64,000 bases of DNA from assembly GCA_025210515.1 (NCBI GenBank), contig JAOARM010000003.1, forward strand, positions 62,001 to 126,000, in the 5' to 3' direction. Under the pieces are notes generated by a model, which ran no database searches, had not been told where the DNA came from, and saw only the letters and a list, made by a program, of their open reading frames with translations. The position numbers were made by a program, and so were the translations under genes. Shown here in pieces: positions 1 through 7,610 of this stretch. Source of the DNA: Vallitalea sp. Its GTDB lineage: Bacteria > Bacillota > Clostridia > Lachnospirales > Vallitaleaceae. Within the stretch, counting starts at the first letter, position 1, and the number at the start of each line of letters is the position of its first letter.

Positions 1-666
1 AGTCTAAAGAAATCTGTTGATACCCTAATAGTTATTCCTAATCAAAAGCTTTTATCAATAATTGATAGAAGAACAACAGTAAAAGATGCATTTAAAAAAG
101 CTGATGAAATATTACAGCAAGGTGTACAAGGTATTTCTGATCTTATCTATACTCCAGGTATTATTAACCTTGACTTTGCTGATGTAGAGACAGTTATGTC
201 AAGTAAAGGTATTGCTCATATTGGTATTGGACGAGCTACAGGAGATAATAAATCAGAAGAAGCGGCTAGAATGGCTATTTCAAGTCCATTGCTTGAAACA
301 ACTATTGATGGAGCTAAGCATATACTTATTAATATTAGTGGTGATTCTAATATGTCTATGTTTGAAGCTAATGACGCTATCCAGTTAATTCAAGAAGCAA
401 CTGGTAACGATTCTAATATTATATATGGTCAAATTATTGATGATTCACTAGAAGACGAATTAGTTGTAACTGTTATTGCTACAGGCTTTGAATCACTTAT
501 TGATACAAGCATTGCACCAAGTAACAATAATGAGGTTAAAGAAGCAAATGAATTAGCAAGTGCAACAAAAGAAGTGGTAGAAGAACAAAATATCAAAAAG
601 GATATTCATATTGAAGAAAAACCAATTGATATTCCACCATTTTTACAACGTAAAAGAAAAAGATAA
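1..666 (+). CDS. ftsZ: Cell division protein FtsZ, 3' part (5' end outside window)
   Basis: The reading frame is open from base 1 and gives the last 221 residues of FtsZ, the tubulin-like GTPase that forms the division ring at midcell. Reading starts at [14 protein letters not shown]. The T7 synergy loop is visible as [10 protein letters not shown] at about residues 53-62 of the fragment; it supplies the acidic residues that complete the GTPase site of the neighbouring subunit. After the C-terminal GTPase-activation domain comes a Glu/Lys-rich linker, then the conserved terminal peptide [12 protein letters not shown], which in this family binds FtsA, SepF or other membrane tethers. Only the N-terminal GTP-binding half is missing. 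The gene ends in TAA and is followed directly by a strong terminator. Confidence 0.98.
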   Translation, partial: SLKKSVDTLIVIPNQKLLSIIDRRTTVKDAFKKADEILQQGVQGISDLIYTPGIINLDFADVETVMSSKGIAHIGIGRATGDNKSEEAARMAISSPLLETTIDGAKHILINISGDSNMSMFEANDAIQLIQEATGNDSNIIYGQIIDDSLEDELVVTVIATGFESLIDTSIAPSNNNEVKEANELASATKEVVEEQNIKKDIHIEEKPIDIPPFLQRKRKR

Positions 667-683
667 TAACATTTTATGGTTAT

Positions 684-712
684 AAAGTATCCCAATTGGG
701 ATACTTTTTTGT
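684..712 (+). terminator. Rho-independent terminator of ftsZ
   Basis: A 10-bp perfect stem (684-693 with 698-707, AAGTATCCC arms) with an AATT loop runs into a T tract. It lies 18 nt after the ftsZ stop and separates division genes from the sporulation block. Confidence 0.9.
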
Positions 713-759
713 TTGCAGAAATTTATATGAATATATCAAGCATCATTAAAGTATTAGGA

Positions 760-880
760 GCCTAGCGTAGAATAATATAGGGTAATATGTAGCACGAGCC
801 AGGACGGCGAGGTCAGCTGTTTTAATCAGGACGATTAACTAGCTGACGTAATATTACCCTATATTGTTCGTAGCGGAAGT
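760..880. repeat. Long imperfect palindromic element in the ftsZ-spoIIGA gap
   Basis: A perfect 15-bp outer inverted repeat (774-788 with 851-865) encloses a second stem (812-818 with 841-847, then 822-827 with 833-838). The two are separated on the 5' side only by a GC-rich insertion containing GCCAGGACGGCGAG (798-811). The flanks show further weak complementarity. No ORF is present. The element shares the octamer GGACGGCG with the palindromic element at 62200-62330. Whether it is mobile, an RNA structure or a remnant is not known. The rest of the 667-1070 gap holds the ftsZ terminator and the spoIIGA promoter. Confidence 0.6.
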
Positions 881-965
881 TTAAATATTTCTAGAATAGT
901 TAACGATTTAACATACCAGATATATTGTAGAAAAAAATAGTAAAAAAATGGGAATTTGCCTATCG

Positions 966-1001
966 TTTTTGACAAATTATTCCAATTATGCGTGCTATAA
1001 T
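966..1001 (+). promoter_or_regulatory. spoIIG-type promoter: TTGACA, 21-bp spacer, TATAAT, overlapping 0A-like box
   Basis: TTGACA (969-974) and TATAAT (996-1001) are both consensus but are 21 bp apart instead of 17. The minus strand of 968-976 reads TTTGTCAAA, which fits the Spo0A box consensus TTTGTCRAA and overlaps the -35 element. The well-studied Bacillus spoIIG promoter also has an over-long spacer and depends on Spo0A bound over its -35. Activity here is inferred from sequence and position before spoIIGA. Confidence 0.7.
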
Positions 1002-1070
1002 AATCATAGCTTGATTGTTAAATGAATAAAATATACTAAGGAATATTATTAGAAGAAAAGGAGGGGGGGC

Positions 1071-1982
1071 GTGTACTTAGAAGTTTATATTGATATTGTC
1101 TTTATTATTAACTTATTAATGGATTATATTATATTATTTATAGTTAAAGTAATGACAAAGAAAAATACGAAAAAAATAAGATTGCTAATTGGTGCTCTAG
1201 TTGGAGCGTTAATGATGTGTATTATCGTCATTCTTCCGTATAGTAATTACTTGTTTAATGTTATAGTTGGGTATTTATTAACAAGTTTGTTAATAGTATA
1301 CATATCATTTAAACCAAGTAGGCTAAGTGAATTAATTAAGTTAACAGTTATAATGTATTTAAGTGCTATTATGCTTGGTGGGATAATGTTTGCCTTATAT
1401 TACTATTCATTTATTGGAGTAGAAATAAGTAAAGTAATTAATGGTACATATAATATGGATTTGAAAGTGGGCTTGTTTATTCTTTTTGGAATAATTGCTC
1501 TTATTATATTTAAAGTGATTGGAAAAATTATCACTAGCACAGCTGTAATTAATAAAAATCTATTTGGAATTGAAATTAATATTAATAACCATAAAATTAA
1601 TGTAAATGGATTATTAGATACAGGAAACAATCTATACGACCCAATAACTAATAATCCTGTTATAATTGCTGAAAGCGATTTATTAAAAAAATTCATGGAA
1701 GAAGATAATTTTAATAAGTTAAACAATATATCTAACAATTTGTATAACGTAACAGATTTTGTTGAGCTTGGACAACTAAGTAAACTAAAGCTAAGATTAA
1801 TTCCTTTTTCATCTTTGGGAAATGATAACGGCATGTTACTTGGCATAGTAGCTGATAATATATGCATTAATATTGGAGATGAAAAAAAAGATTTTAATGA
1901 TGTAGTTATTGCTGTCTATAATAAAAAACTATCTAATGATAACAGCTATCAAGTTCTAATACATCCAGAATTGGTGAGTTAA
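1071..1982 (+). CDS. spoIIGA: Sporulation sigma-E processing aspartic protease SpoIIGA
   Basis: SpoIIGA is the mother-cell membrane protease that removes the pro-sequence of sigma-E after a signal from the forespore. The 303-residue product has a hydrophobic N-terminal half with about five membrane segments (roughly residues 5-150), then a soluble C-terminal protease domain. The aspartic-protease motif DTGN is seen in LLDTGNNLYDPI, with its Asp at residue 183. A hydrophobic stretch and a later Gly-rich IPFSSLG segment follow as in the family. It starts with GTG, 3-9 nt after an AGGAGGGGGG ribosome site (about 1059-1069). The substrate gene sigE follows 113 nt downstream, the usual pairing. 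Confidence 0.95.
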   Translation: MYLEVYIDIVFIINLLMDYIILFIVKVMTKKNTKKIRLLIGALVGALMMCIIVILPYSNYLFNVIVGYLLTSLLIVYISFKPSRLSELIKLTVIMYLSAIMLGGIMFALYYYSFIGVEISKVINGTYNMDLKVGLFILFGIIALIIFKVIGKIITSTAVINKNLFGIEININNHKINVNGLLDTGNNLYDPITNNPVIIAESDLLKKFMEEDNFNKLNNISNNLYNVTDFVELGQLSKLKLRLIPFSSLGNDNGMLLGIVADNICINIGDEKKDFNDVVIAVYNKKLSNDNSYQVLIHPELVS

Positions 1983-2095
1983 GGAGATATTATACGTATA
2001 ATAAAAGCACTTGTAATATTAATCATAAAAGCTAATGAAATTATTTTTGATTTGGATATGTTCTAAGTTAGAAATATATAATAGGGGGGATTTAA

Positions 2096-2836
2096 TTGAT
2101 ATGTAAAAATAGTAATATGTTGGATTTTTATTCTATGAAAGTAGTGAACAAATTTCGCAAGTTGTTTTTCTGGAATAACGGAGAAATTCATTATATAGGT
2201 GGAAGTGAAATATTACCTGCACCACTTGGGAATGAGGAAGAATCAAGAGTCATAAGTATGCTTGGAAGTGAAGATGATTTTAAAGTAAAATCTACTCTTA
2301 TTGAGCATAATTTAAGACTTGTAGTGTACATAGCTAAGAAATTTGAAAATACTGGAATTGGAGTTGAAGATTTAATTTCTATTGGGACTATAGGATTAAT
2401 AAAATCAATAAATACATTTAAACCAGATAAAAAAATTAAATTAGCAACATACGCATCTAGATGTATAGAAAATGAAATTCTTATGTATCTTAGAAGAAAC
2501 AATAAAACAAAATTAGAGATATCTATTGATGAACCACTTAATGTAGATTGGGATGGTAATGAGTTGTTATTATCAGATATATTAGGTACAGAAGAGGATA
2601 TAATATATAAAAATATTGAAGAAGAAGTTGACAAAGAATTATTGAAAAAAGCTTTAAGTAAGCTTTCTAAGAGAGAAAGAGTTATAGTAGAACTTAGGTT
2701 TGGGCTTGAAACAGATGGAGAAGAAAAAACCCAAAAAGAAGTAGCAGATATGCTAGGTATTTCTCAGTCATATATATCAAGACTAGAGAAAAAAATAATA
2801 AAAAGATTGCAAAAGGAAATTATTAGAATGCAATAA
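2096..2836 (+). CDS. sigE: RNA polymerase sporulation sigma factor sigma-E (pro-form)
   Basis: This encodes the mother-cell sigma factor made as an inactive precursor. The first ~35 residues form a basic, partly hydrophobic pro-region ending near [14 protein letters not shown], where family members are cut by SpoIIGA. Region 2 follows ([52 protein letters not shown]), then region 4 with its helix-turn-helix ([23 protein letters not shown]) near the C-terminus. The product has 246 residues, close to the family norm. The start is TTG at 2096, 5 nt after GGGGGGA (2085-2090); an in-frame ATG at 2117 is possible but would shorten the pro-region and has no good ribosome site. Confidence 0.95.
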   Translation: MICKNSNMLDFYSMKVVNKFRKLFFWNNGEIHYIGGSEILPAPLGNEEESRVISMLGSEDDFKVKSTLIEHNLRLVVYIAKKFENTGIGVEDLISIGTIGLIKSINTFKPDKKIKLATYASRCIENEILMYLRRNNKTKLEISIDEPLNVDWDGNELLLSDILGTEEDIIYKNIEEEVDKELLKKALSKLSKRERVIVELRFGLETDGEEKTQKEVADMLGISQSYISRLEKKIIKRLQKEIIRMQ

Positions 2837-2862
2837 AAAAACGTATAAATCTATGACCACTG

Positions 2863-2932
2863 GTAATCATTTTAATATAAGGAAAAAGTTATTTTATGAA
2901 CTTAATCCTCAAGACAAAATGATTACTGGAGG
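2863..2932 (+). promoter_or_regulatory. Inverted repeat in the sigG leader next to its ribosome-binding site
   Basis: GTAATCATTTT at 2863-2873 is the exact reverse complement of AAAATGATTAC at 2916-2926. The 3' arm ends 1 nt before the GGAGG (2928-2932) that serves sigG. Folding would close a loop of about 42 nt and place the ribosome site at the stem base. A GTATA at 2843-2847 and a CATTTTA at 2868-2874 resemble forespore promoter elements, but their 20-nt spacing is about two too long. An effect on sigG translation is inference. Confidence 0.45.
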
Positions 2933-2938
2933 TAGAGT

Positions 2939-3715
2939 ATGGCATTAAATAAAGTTGAAATCTGTGGTGTTAATACTTCAAAATTACCCATCTTAAAAAA
3001 CAAAGAAAAGGAAGAACTATTTAATAGAATTCTTGAGGGTGATTTGAATGCAAGAGATGAATATATACATGGTAATTTACGTTTAGTATTAAGTGTTATA
3101 CAGAGATTTAGTAACTCTGGTGAAATGGTAGATGATTTATTTCAAGTGGGTTGTGTTGGATTAATTAAAGCAATAGATAATTTTGATATAACCCAGAATG
3201 TTAAATTTTCAACATATGCTGTACCGATGATAATAGGTGAGATAAGAAGGTATTTAAGAGATAATAATAGTATAAGAGTAAGTAGATCGTTAAGAGATAC
3301 AGCTTATAAAGCTTTACAAGCAAAAGAAAAGTTATTAAAAGAAAACAACAAAGAACCAACTATAATGGAAATATCAAAAGAACTTGAAATGAAAAAAGAA
3401 GATGTAGTATTTGCACTTGATGCAATACAAGACCCTGTATCACTATTTGAACCAGTTTATAATGATGGAGGGGATTCACTCTATATTATGGATCAAGTAA
3501 GTGATAAAAAAAATAAAGAAGAAAGATGGGTTCAATCTATTGCACTTAGTGAAGCCATGAAAAAACTTCCTAATAGAGAATTTAATATACTAAAGCTTAG
3601 ATTTTTTGAAGGAAAAACCCAAATGGAAGTAGCTAGCGAAATTAGTATTTCTCAAGCTCAAGTGTCTAGATTAGAGAAATCAGCAATTAGACATATGAAG
3701 AGATACCTTAATTAA
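2939..3715 (+). CDS. sigG: RNA polymerase sporulation sigma factor sigma-G
   Basis: This is the late forespore sigma factor. The N-terminus NKVEICGVNTSKLP is characteristic of sigma-G in Bacillus and Clostridia. Region 2 (VDDLFQVGCVGLIKAIDNFD, KFSTYAVPMIIGEIRRYLRD), region 3 (REIxKE-type segment around residues 125-165) and region 4 with a C-terminal helix-turn-helix (TQMEVASEISISQAQVSRLEKSA) are all present in 258 residues. ATG 2939 lies 6 nt after GGAGG. It follows sigE by 102 nt, so it can be reached by read-through from the spoIIGA promoter as well as from its own forespore promoter. The leader contains an inverted repeat that could limit such read-through translation. Confidence 0.96.
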   Translation: MALNKVEICGVNTSKLPILKNKEKEELFNRILEGDLNARDEYIHGNLRLVLSVIQRFSNSGEMVDDLFQVGCVGLIKAIDNFDITQNVKFSTYAVPMIIGEIRRYLRDNNSIRVSRSLRDTAYKALQAKEKLLKENNKEPTIMEISKELEMKKEDVVFALDAIQDPVSLFEPVYNDGGDSLYIMDQVSDKKNKEERWVQSIALSEAMKKLPNREFNILKLRFFEGKTQMEVASEISISQAQVSRLEKSAIRHMKRYLN

Positions 3716-3770
3716 AAATCTATGATATATACTAGATATTACGTTTGATTTCAATATGGGGGAGTATTAG

Positions 3771-4034
3771 ATGGTAAGAATATATGATATGAAACAGAAA
3801 GAAGTAATAAACTCTAATGATGGTATTAGATTAGGTTTTATTAGTGATATAGAAGTAGATATGAAAGAAGGTAAGTTAATTAAAATAATTGTACCAGGAC
3901 CTGCCAAAATATTTGGTATGTTTGGTAGAGAAAAAGAATATCAAATACCATGGGATAAAATCAAAAAAATTGGTGAAGATATAATTCTTGTAGATATTAA
4001 TGTAGAAAAATCTTTGGTAGAATCGGATTATTAG
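3771..4034 (+). CDS. YlmC/YmxH family PRC-barrel sporulation protein
   Basis: This 87-residue protein consists of a single PRC-barrel-like beta domain. It begins MVRIYDMKQKEVINSNDG and contains the signature GFISDIEVDMKEGKL followed by IIVPG and YQIPWDKIKKIGEDIILVD. Proteins of this family (Bacillus YlmC and YmxH) are small, soluble, and often encoded next to sporulation sigma genes. Their biochemical role is not established. A GGGGGAG ribosome site lies 7-9 nt before ATG. It follows sigG by 55 nt, matching the common sigG-ylmC arrangement, and probably belongs to the same late-sporulation transcription unit. Confidence 0.85.
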   Translation: MVRIYDMKQKEVINSNDGIRLGFISDIEVDMKEGKLIKIIVPGPAKIFGMFGREKEYQIPWDKIKKIGEDIILVDINVEKSLVESDY

Positions 4035-4191
4035 TTGAATTTTTTTCTTATATATTTTATAATAGGACTATTAATAAAAGGTAATTGTATAATTATATGT
4101 AATTTTTTTGGAATACGACAATGTTTTTTTATATATAATTATCATTAATCTCAATATTGATATACTACTATAATAAAGGGGAGAAATAATA

Positions 4192-4650
4192 ATGAGATGT
4201 CCTTTTTGTAATGAGGAAAATACCAAAGTAGTTGATTCAAGACCTTCAGATGAGAATAATTTAATAAGAAGAAGAAGACAATGTGAAGTATGTAGTAAAA
4301 GATTTACTACTTACGAGAAAATAGAAACTATTCCTTTAGTTATTATTAAAAAAGATAAGACTAGAGAACCATATAATAGAAATAAGTTAATGAATGGTGT
4401 AGTAAGATCATGCCACAAACGTTCTGTTTCTATGAAAGAAATTGAACAACTAGTAGATGACATTGAGAATACTTTATATAACTCATTAAAGAAGGAAGTT
4501 AAGAGTAAGTATATTGGCGAAAAGGTAATGGAGAAACTAAAAGATATAGACGAAGTTGCGTATGTAAGGTTTGCTTCTATATACCGTGAATTCAAAGATA
4601 TTAATACTTTTATGGATGAACTAAAAAAAATATTGAAAGAAAAGAATTAA
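4192..4650 (+). CDS. nrdR: Transcriptional repressor NrdR
   Basis: NrdR represses ribonucleotide reductase genes in response to dATP/ATP. The 152 residues carry an N-terminal zinc ribbon with two Cys pairs (CPFC near residue 3 and CEVC near 31, followed by KRFTTYE), and then the ATP-cone domain ([23 protein letters not shown] through about residue 140). Length and motifs are standard. GGGGAG at about 4179-4184 precedes ATG 4192. A 157-nt gap separates it from the ylmC-like gene; a TATAAT (4169-4174) is present but no clear -35. The gene ends in a terminator, so it may be transcribed alone. Confidence 0.96.
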   Translation: MRCPFCNEENTKVVDSRPSDENNLIRRRRQCEVCSKRFTTYEKIETIPLVIIKKDKTREPYNRNKLMNGVVRSCHKRSVSMKEIEQLVDDIENTLYNSLKKEVKSKYIGEKVMEKLKDIDEVAYVRFASIYREFKDINTFMDELKKILKEKN

Positions 4651-4682
4651 AAGGATTCCTATCAACGGAAGCCTTTTTTTAT
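4651..4682 (+). terminator. Rho-independent terminator after nrdR
   Basis: AAGGATTCC (4651-4659) pairs with GGAAGCCTT (4667-4675) with one mismatch over a 7-nt loop and is followed by TTTTTTT. It lies directly after the nrdR stop. Confidence 0.85.
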
Positions 4683-4866
4683 TGCCTTATGCTAGAGGAA
4701 AGAAGAATGCTATATTTATCATAATTATCTATAATTCTAGACGAAGTTGTTGTTATATGTTAATATTATGATTATTTTATGATATAATGATATGGATTAA
4801 TTAGGAAAAAATATATTTATAATGCTCATATATAATGCACATAATAAAATGACAAGGGGGAGCTAT

Positions 4867-6402
4867 ATGTTTAATAGAGTTTATAGTGCGGCTTTAATGG
4901 GGATAGATGGATATATCGTTAATGTAGAAGTAGATATATCAAGTGGATTTCCTAAGCTTGATTTAGTAGGATTACCTGACTGTGCTGTGAAAGAATCTAT
5001 TGATAGAGTAAGAACTTCAATTAATAACTCTAATTTTGAATTTCCTTGTAAGCGTATTACTGTTAATCTTGCACCAGCAGACATAAGAAAAGAAGGGCCA
5101 TCATTTGATTTACCAATAGCTATTGGAATATTAGCTAGTATGGAATTAATTAATATTAAGTCACTTGAAAAAACTCTTATTATAGGTGAACTATCACTAA
5201 ATGGAGAAGTTCAGAAAGTCAATGGTATATTACCCATTATCTACTGTGCTTATTTGAATGGTTTTACAAGATGTATTATTCCAAAAGATAATGTAGATGA
5301 AGGAGCTGTGGTTGAGGGATTAGATGTTATTGGTGTCAATAGTTTAACAGAAGTAGTTAAGATTCTTAATAATACACTTAAAATAGAGCCTACAAAAGTA
5401 AATGCTAATAAATTATTATTAAAATCAAATGAAATAGAAAGTAGTATTGATTTTAGGGATATTAAAGGACAGGAGAATGTGAGAAGAGCATTAGAGATTG
5501 CTGCTGCGGGAGCTCATAATGTGCTGATGATAGGGCCTCCTGGTTCAGGAAAAACTATGATGGCGAAAAGATTGCCAACAATTTTACCAGATTTAACTGT
5601 TGAAGAAAGTATTGAAATTACCAAAATATATAGTGTAGCAGGTTTATTAAAAAAAGAAGAAGGACTAGTAACTAAAAGACCCTTTCGATCACCTCATCAT
5701 ACAGTATCAAATTCCGCTTTAACAGGAGGGGGAAGAATACCTAAACCTGGCGAAATAAGTCTTTCTCATAACGGAGTACTTTTTCTTGATGAAATGCCTG
5801 AATTTAATAAAAATGTATTAGAAATAATGAGACAACCATTAGAAAATGGAGAAGTTACTATATCAAGAGTTAATGCAACGCTTACTTATCCAGCTAATTT
5901 TATGCTTATAGCCAGTATGAATCCATGTCCTTGTGGCTATTATCCAGACAAAGAAAAATGCAATTGCTCACCACTACAGATAAAAAGGTATTTAGGTAAA
6001 ATATCTGGGCCTTTACTGGATAGAATAGATTTACACGTAGAAGCAAGCAATATTAATTATTATGACTTAAATGAACAAAAAAAGCCAGAGTCATCAAAAG
6101 ATATAAAAAAACGTGTTACTAAGGCTCATAAAATACAACAAAAAAGATACGAAGATAGTAAAATTTATTTTAACTCCATGCTTGGACCTGTTGAGATGGA
6201 AAAATATTGTATGTTAGATAATAAAGGTAGAGAAATGATGGAAATGGCTTTTGATAAATTAGATCTGAGTGCTAGAGCATATCACAGAATACTAAAAGTT
6301 GCACGGACAATAGCAGATTTAGATGGACAAGATAATATTTTGGAAAAACATTTAGCAGAAGCTATACAATATAGGTCACTAGACAGAAAATATTGGGAAT
6401 GA
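4867..6402 (+). CDS. yifB: YifB/ComM family Mg-chelatase-like AAA+ ATPase
   Basis: This 511-residue protein has an N-terminal Lon-protease-like S5 fold (about 1-180, VYSAALMGIDGYIVNVEVD, FDLPIAIGILAS) followed by an AAA+ module. The Walker A is GPPGSGKTMMAKR, the Walker B LFLDEMPEF, and the family signature MNPCPCGYYPDKEKCNCSP contains four cysteines. In bacteria that take up DNA, ComM drives branch migration of the recombination intermediate; in Clostridia the role is less sure. The start is placed at ATG 4867 behind AAGGGGG (4854-4860), because MFNRVYSAALMGIDGY is the family N-terminus. dprA, another transformation gene, lies 2.5 kb downstream. Confidence 0.93.
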   Translation: MFNRVYSAALMGIDGYIVNVEVDISSGFPKLDLVGLPDCAVKESIDRVRTSINNSNFEFPCKRITVNLAPADIRKEGPSFDLPIAIGILASMELINIKSLEKTLIIGELSLNGEVQKVNGILPIIYCAYLNGFTRCIIPKDNVDEGAVVEGLDVIGVNSLTEVVKILNNTLKIEPTKVNANKLLLKSNEIESSIDFRDIKGQENVRRALEIAAAGAHNVLMIGPPGSGKTMMAKRLPTILPDLTVEESIEITKIYSVAGLLKKEEGLVTKRPFRSPHHTVSNSALTGGGRIPKPGEISLSHNGVLFLDEMPEFNKNVLEIMRQPLENGEVTISRVNATLTYPANFMLIASMNPCPCGYYPDKEKCNCSPLQIKRYLGKISGPLLDRIDLHVEASNINYYDLNEQKKPESSKDIKKRVTKAHKIQQKRYEDSKIYFNSMLGPVEMEKYCMLDNKGREMMEMAFDKLDLSARAYHRILKVARTIADLDGQDNILEKHLAEAIQYRSLDRKYWE

Positions 6403-6406
6403 TGAC

Positions 6407-6435
6407 TTGATATTATATTATAAACTGTATATAAT
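6407..6435 (+). promoter_or_regulatory. Sigma-A-type promoter for the racemase-like/femX operon
   Basis: TTGATA (6407-6412), a 17-bp spacer and TATAAT (6430-6435) lie just after yifB and 60 nt before the next start codon. Matches are 5/6 and 6/6 to consensus with ideal spacing. Confidence 0.7.
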
Positions 6436-6494
6436 GTTAGATTAGGACATGTTATGTAAAACAACATAAAGTCCATAATATGAGGAGGGTACTC

Positions 6495-7610
6495 ATGTCT
6501 AATATTTATTTGGAAGTAAATCTTCATAACTTATATTATAATTTAACTAAATTAAAAAATGAATTAAGTAATAAAACTATGGTTATGGGTGTAGTCAAAG
6601 GAAATGCCTATGGACATGGTAGCATACAAATAGCTAAGGCTTTATGTAATGATGTAGATTATCTAGGAGTTGGTGTATTAGATGAGGCAATAGAGCTTAG
6701 AGATAATAATATAACATCTCCTATTTTTTTAATGGGACCTACAAATGATTTTGAAACAGTATATAATTATAATATAACAATTGGAGTATGTTCATTTACA
6801 CAATTAGAAGAATTGATTAAATGGACTAATGAGAATAATAAAAATATAAAATATCATATAAAAGTAGAAACAGGTATGAATAGGTTTGGTATTGAATATG
6901 AACAGTTAGATCAAGTTGTAAAATTAATAGGCAATAGTAGATATACAAAACTTGAAGGTATATATTCGCATTTTGCTACAACTTATAAAAATAATAAGAA
7001 ATATGTTATTGACCAGAAAACTAGATTTGATAAATTTGTGAACTTTTTTAGTAGTCAATATAATAATCTTATATATCATATTGCTAACAGTGAAAATACA
7101 ATAGATTATAAAGAATCTCATTATAATATGGTACGTCTAGGAAATGCGCTATATGGTCCATGTAATAGCAAAAAGCAAATAGGACTTAAAAAGATTGCTA
7201 ATATAAAAGCAAAGATTATTTATACAAAAGATGTTAAAGCAGGAGAAAGTATAGGTTACGGAAATAGTTATAAATCTAAGAAAAATATGATATTAGGAAT
7301 TGTGCCTATAGGATTTTATTGTGGTATGGGTTTGATTAAAAAACCAATAGGTTCTAAATTCTTTCCTACAATTATATATTATTTAAAAGAATTATATAGA
7401 TATCTTTTTAGAAGTAAAACAGTTATCTATTATAAGGGAAAACCATTAGAAATACTTGGAAGACCTAATATGCAATATACAATTGTTGATTTATCTTTGA
7501 TACTAAAAGAACAAAAGGAACAAAACGATATAGAAGTAGATATAAAAATATCTCCTATATTTATTAAAGAGCACATTAAGAGAACATATATTTCGGAGGT
7601 AAAAGGTTAA
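6495..7610 (+). CDS. Alanine racemase family PLP-dependent protein, divergent
   Basis: This is a fold-type III PLP enzyme of the alanine racemase family (371 residues). The PLP-lysine motif VVKGNAYGHG (Lys about 35), the ETGMNRFGIE strand, IYSHFAT, NMVRLGNALYG (phosphate-binding Arg) and a Tyr equivalent to the catalytic Tyr265 of Geobacillus Alr (SIGYGNSY) are all present. The C-terminal domain deviates. The Met-Asp pair of Alr (GRICMDQ) becomes GRPNMQY, the IGYADG segment becomes IGFYCG with an insertion of about 20 residues after it, and the SYRVPR tyrosine region is not recognisable. It could racemise alanine or another amino acid. ATG 6495 follows GAGGAGGG. Its stop overlaps the femX start by one base, implying a joint cell-wall role. 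Confidence 0.85.
   Translation: MSNIYLEVNLHNLYYNLTKLKNELSNKTMVMGVVKGNAYGHGSIQIAKALCNDVDYLGVGVLDEAIELRDNNITSPIFLMGPTNDFETVYNYNITIGVCSFTQLEELIKWTNENNKNIKYHIKVETGMNRFGIEYEQLDQVVKLIGNSRYTKLEGIYSHFATTYKNNKKYVIDQKTRFDKFVNFFSSQYNNLIYHIANSENTIDYKESHYNMVRLGNALYGPCNSKKQIGLKKIANIKAKIIYTKDVKAGESIGYGNSYKSKKNMILGIVPIGFYCGMGLIKKPIGSKFFPTIIYYLKELYRYLFRSKTVIYYKGKPLEILGRPNMQYTIVDLSLILKEQKEQNDIEVDIKISPIFIKEHIKRTYISEVKG

Noticed and set aside
2843..2874. Sigma-F/sigma-G promoter before sigG
   Set aside because: GTATA and CATTTTA occur, but spacing is 20 nt rather than about 18 and the GG element fits poorly, so it is not listed as a separate promoter.
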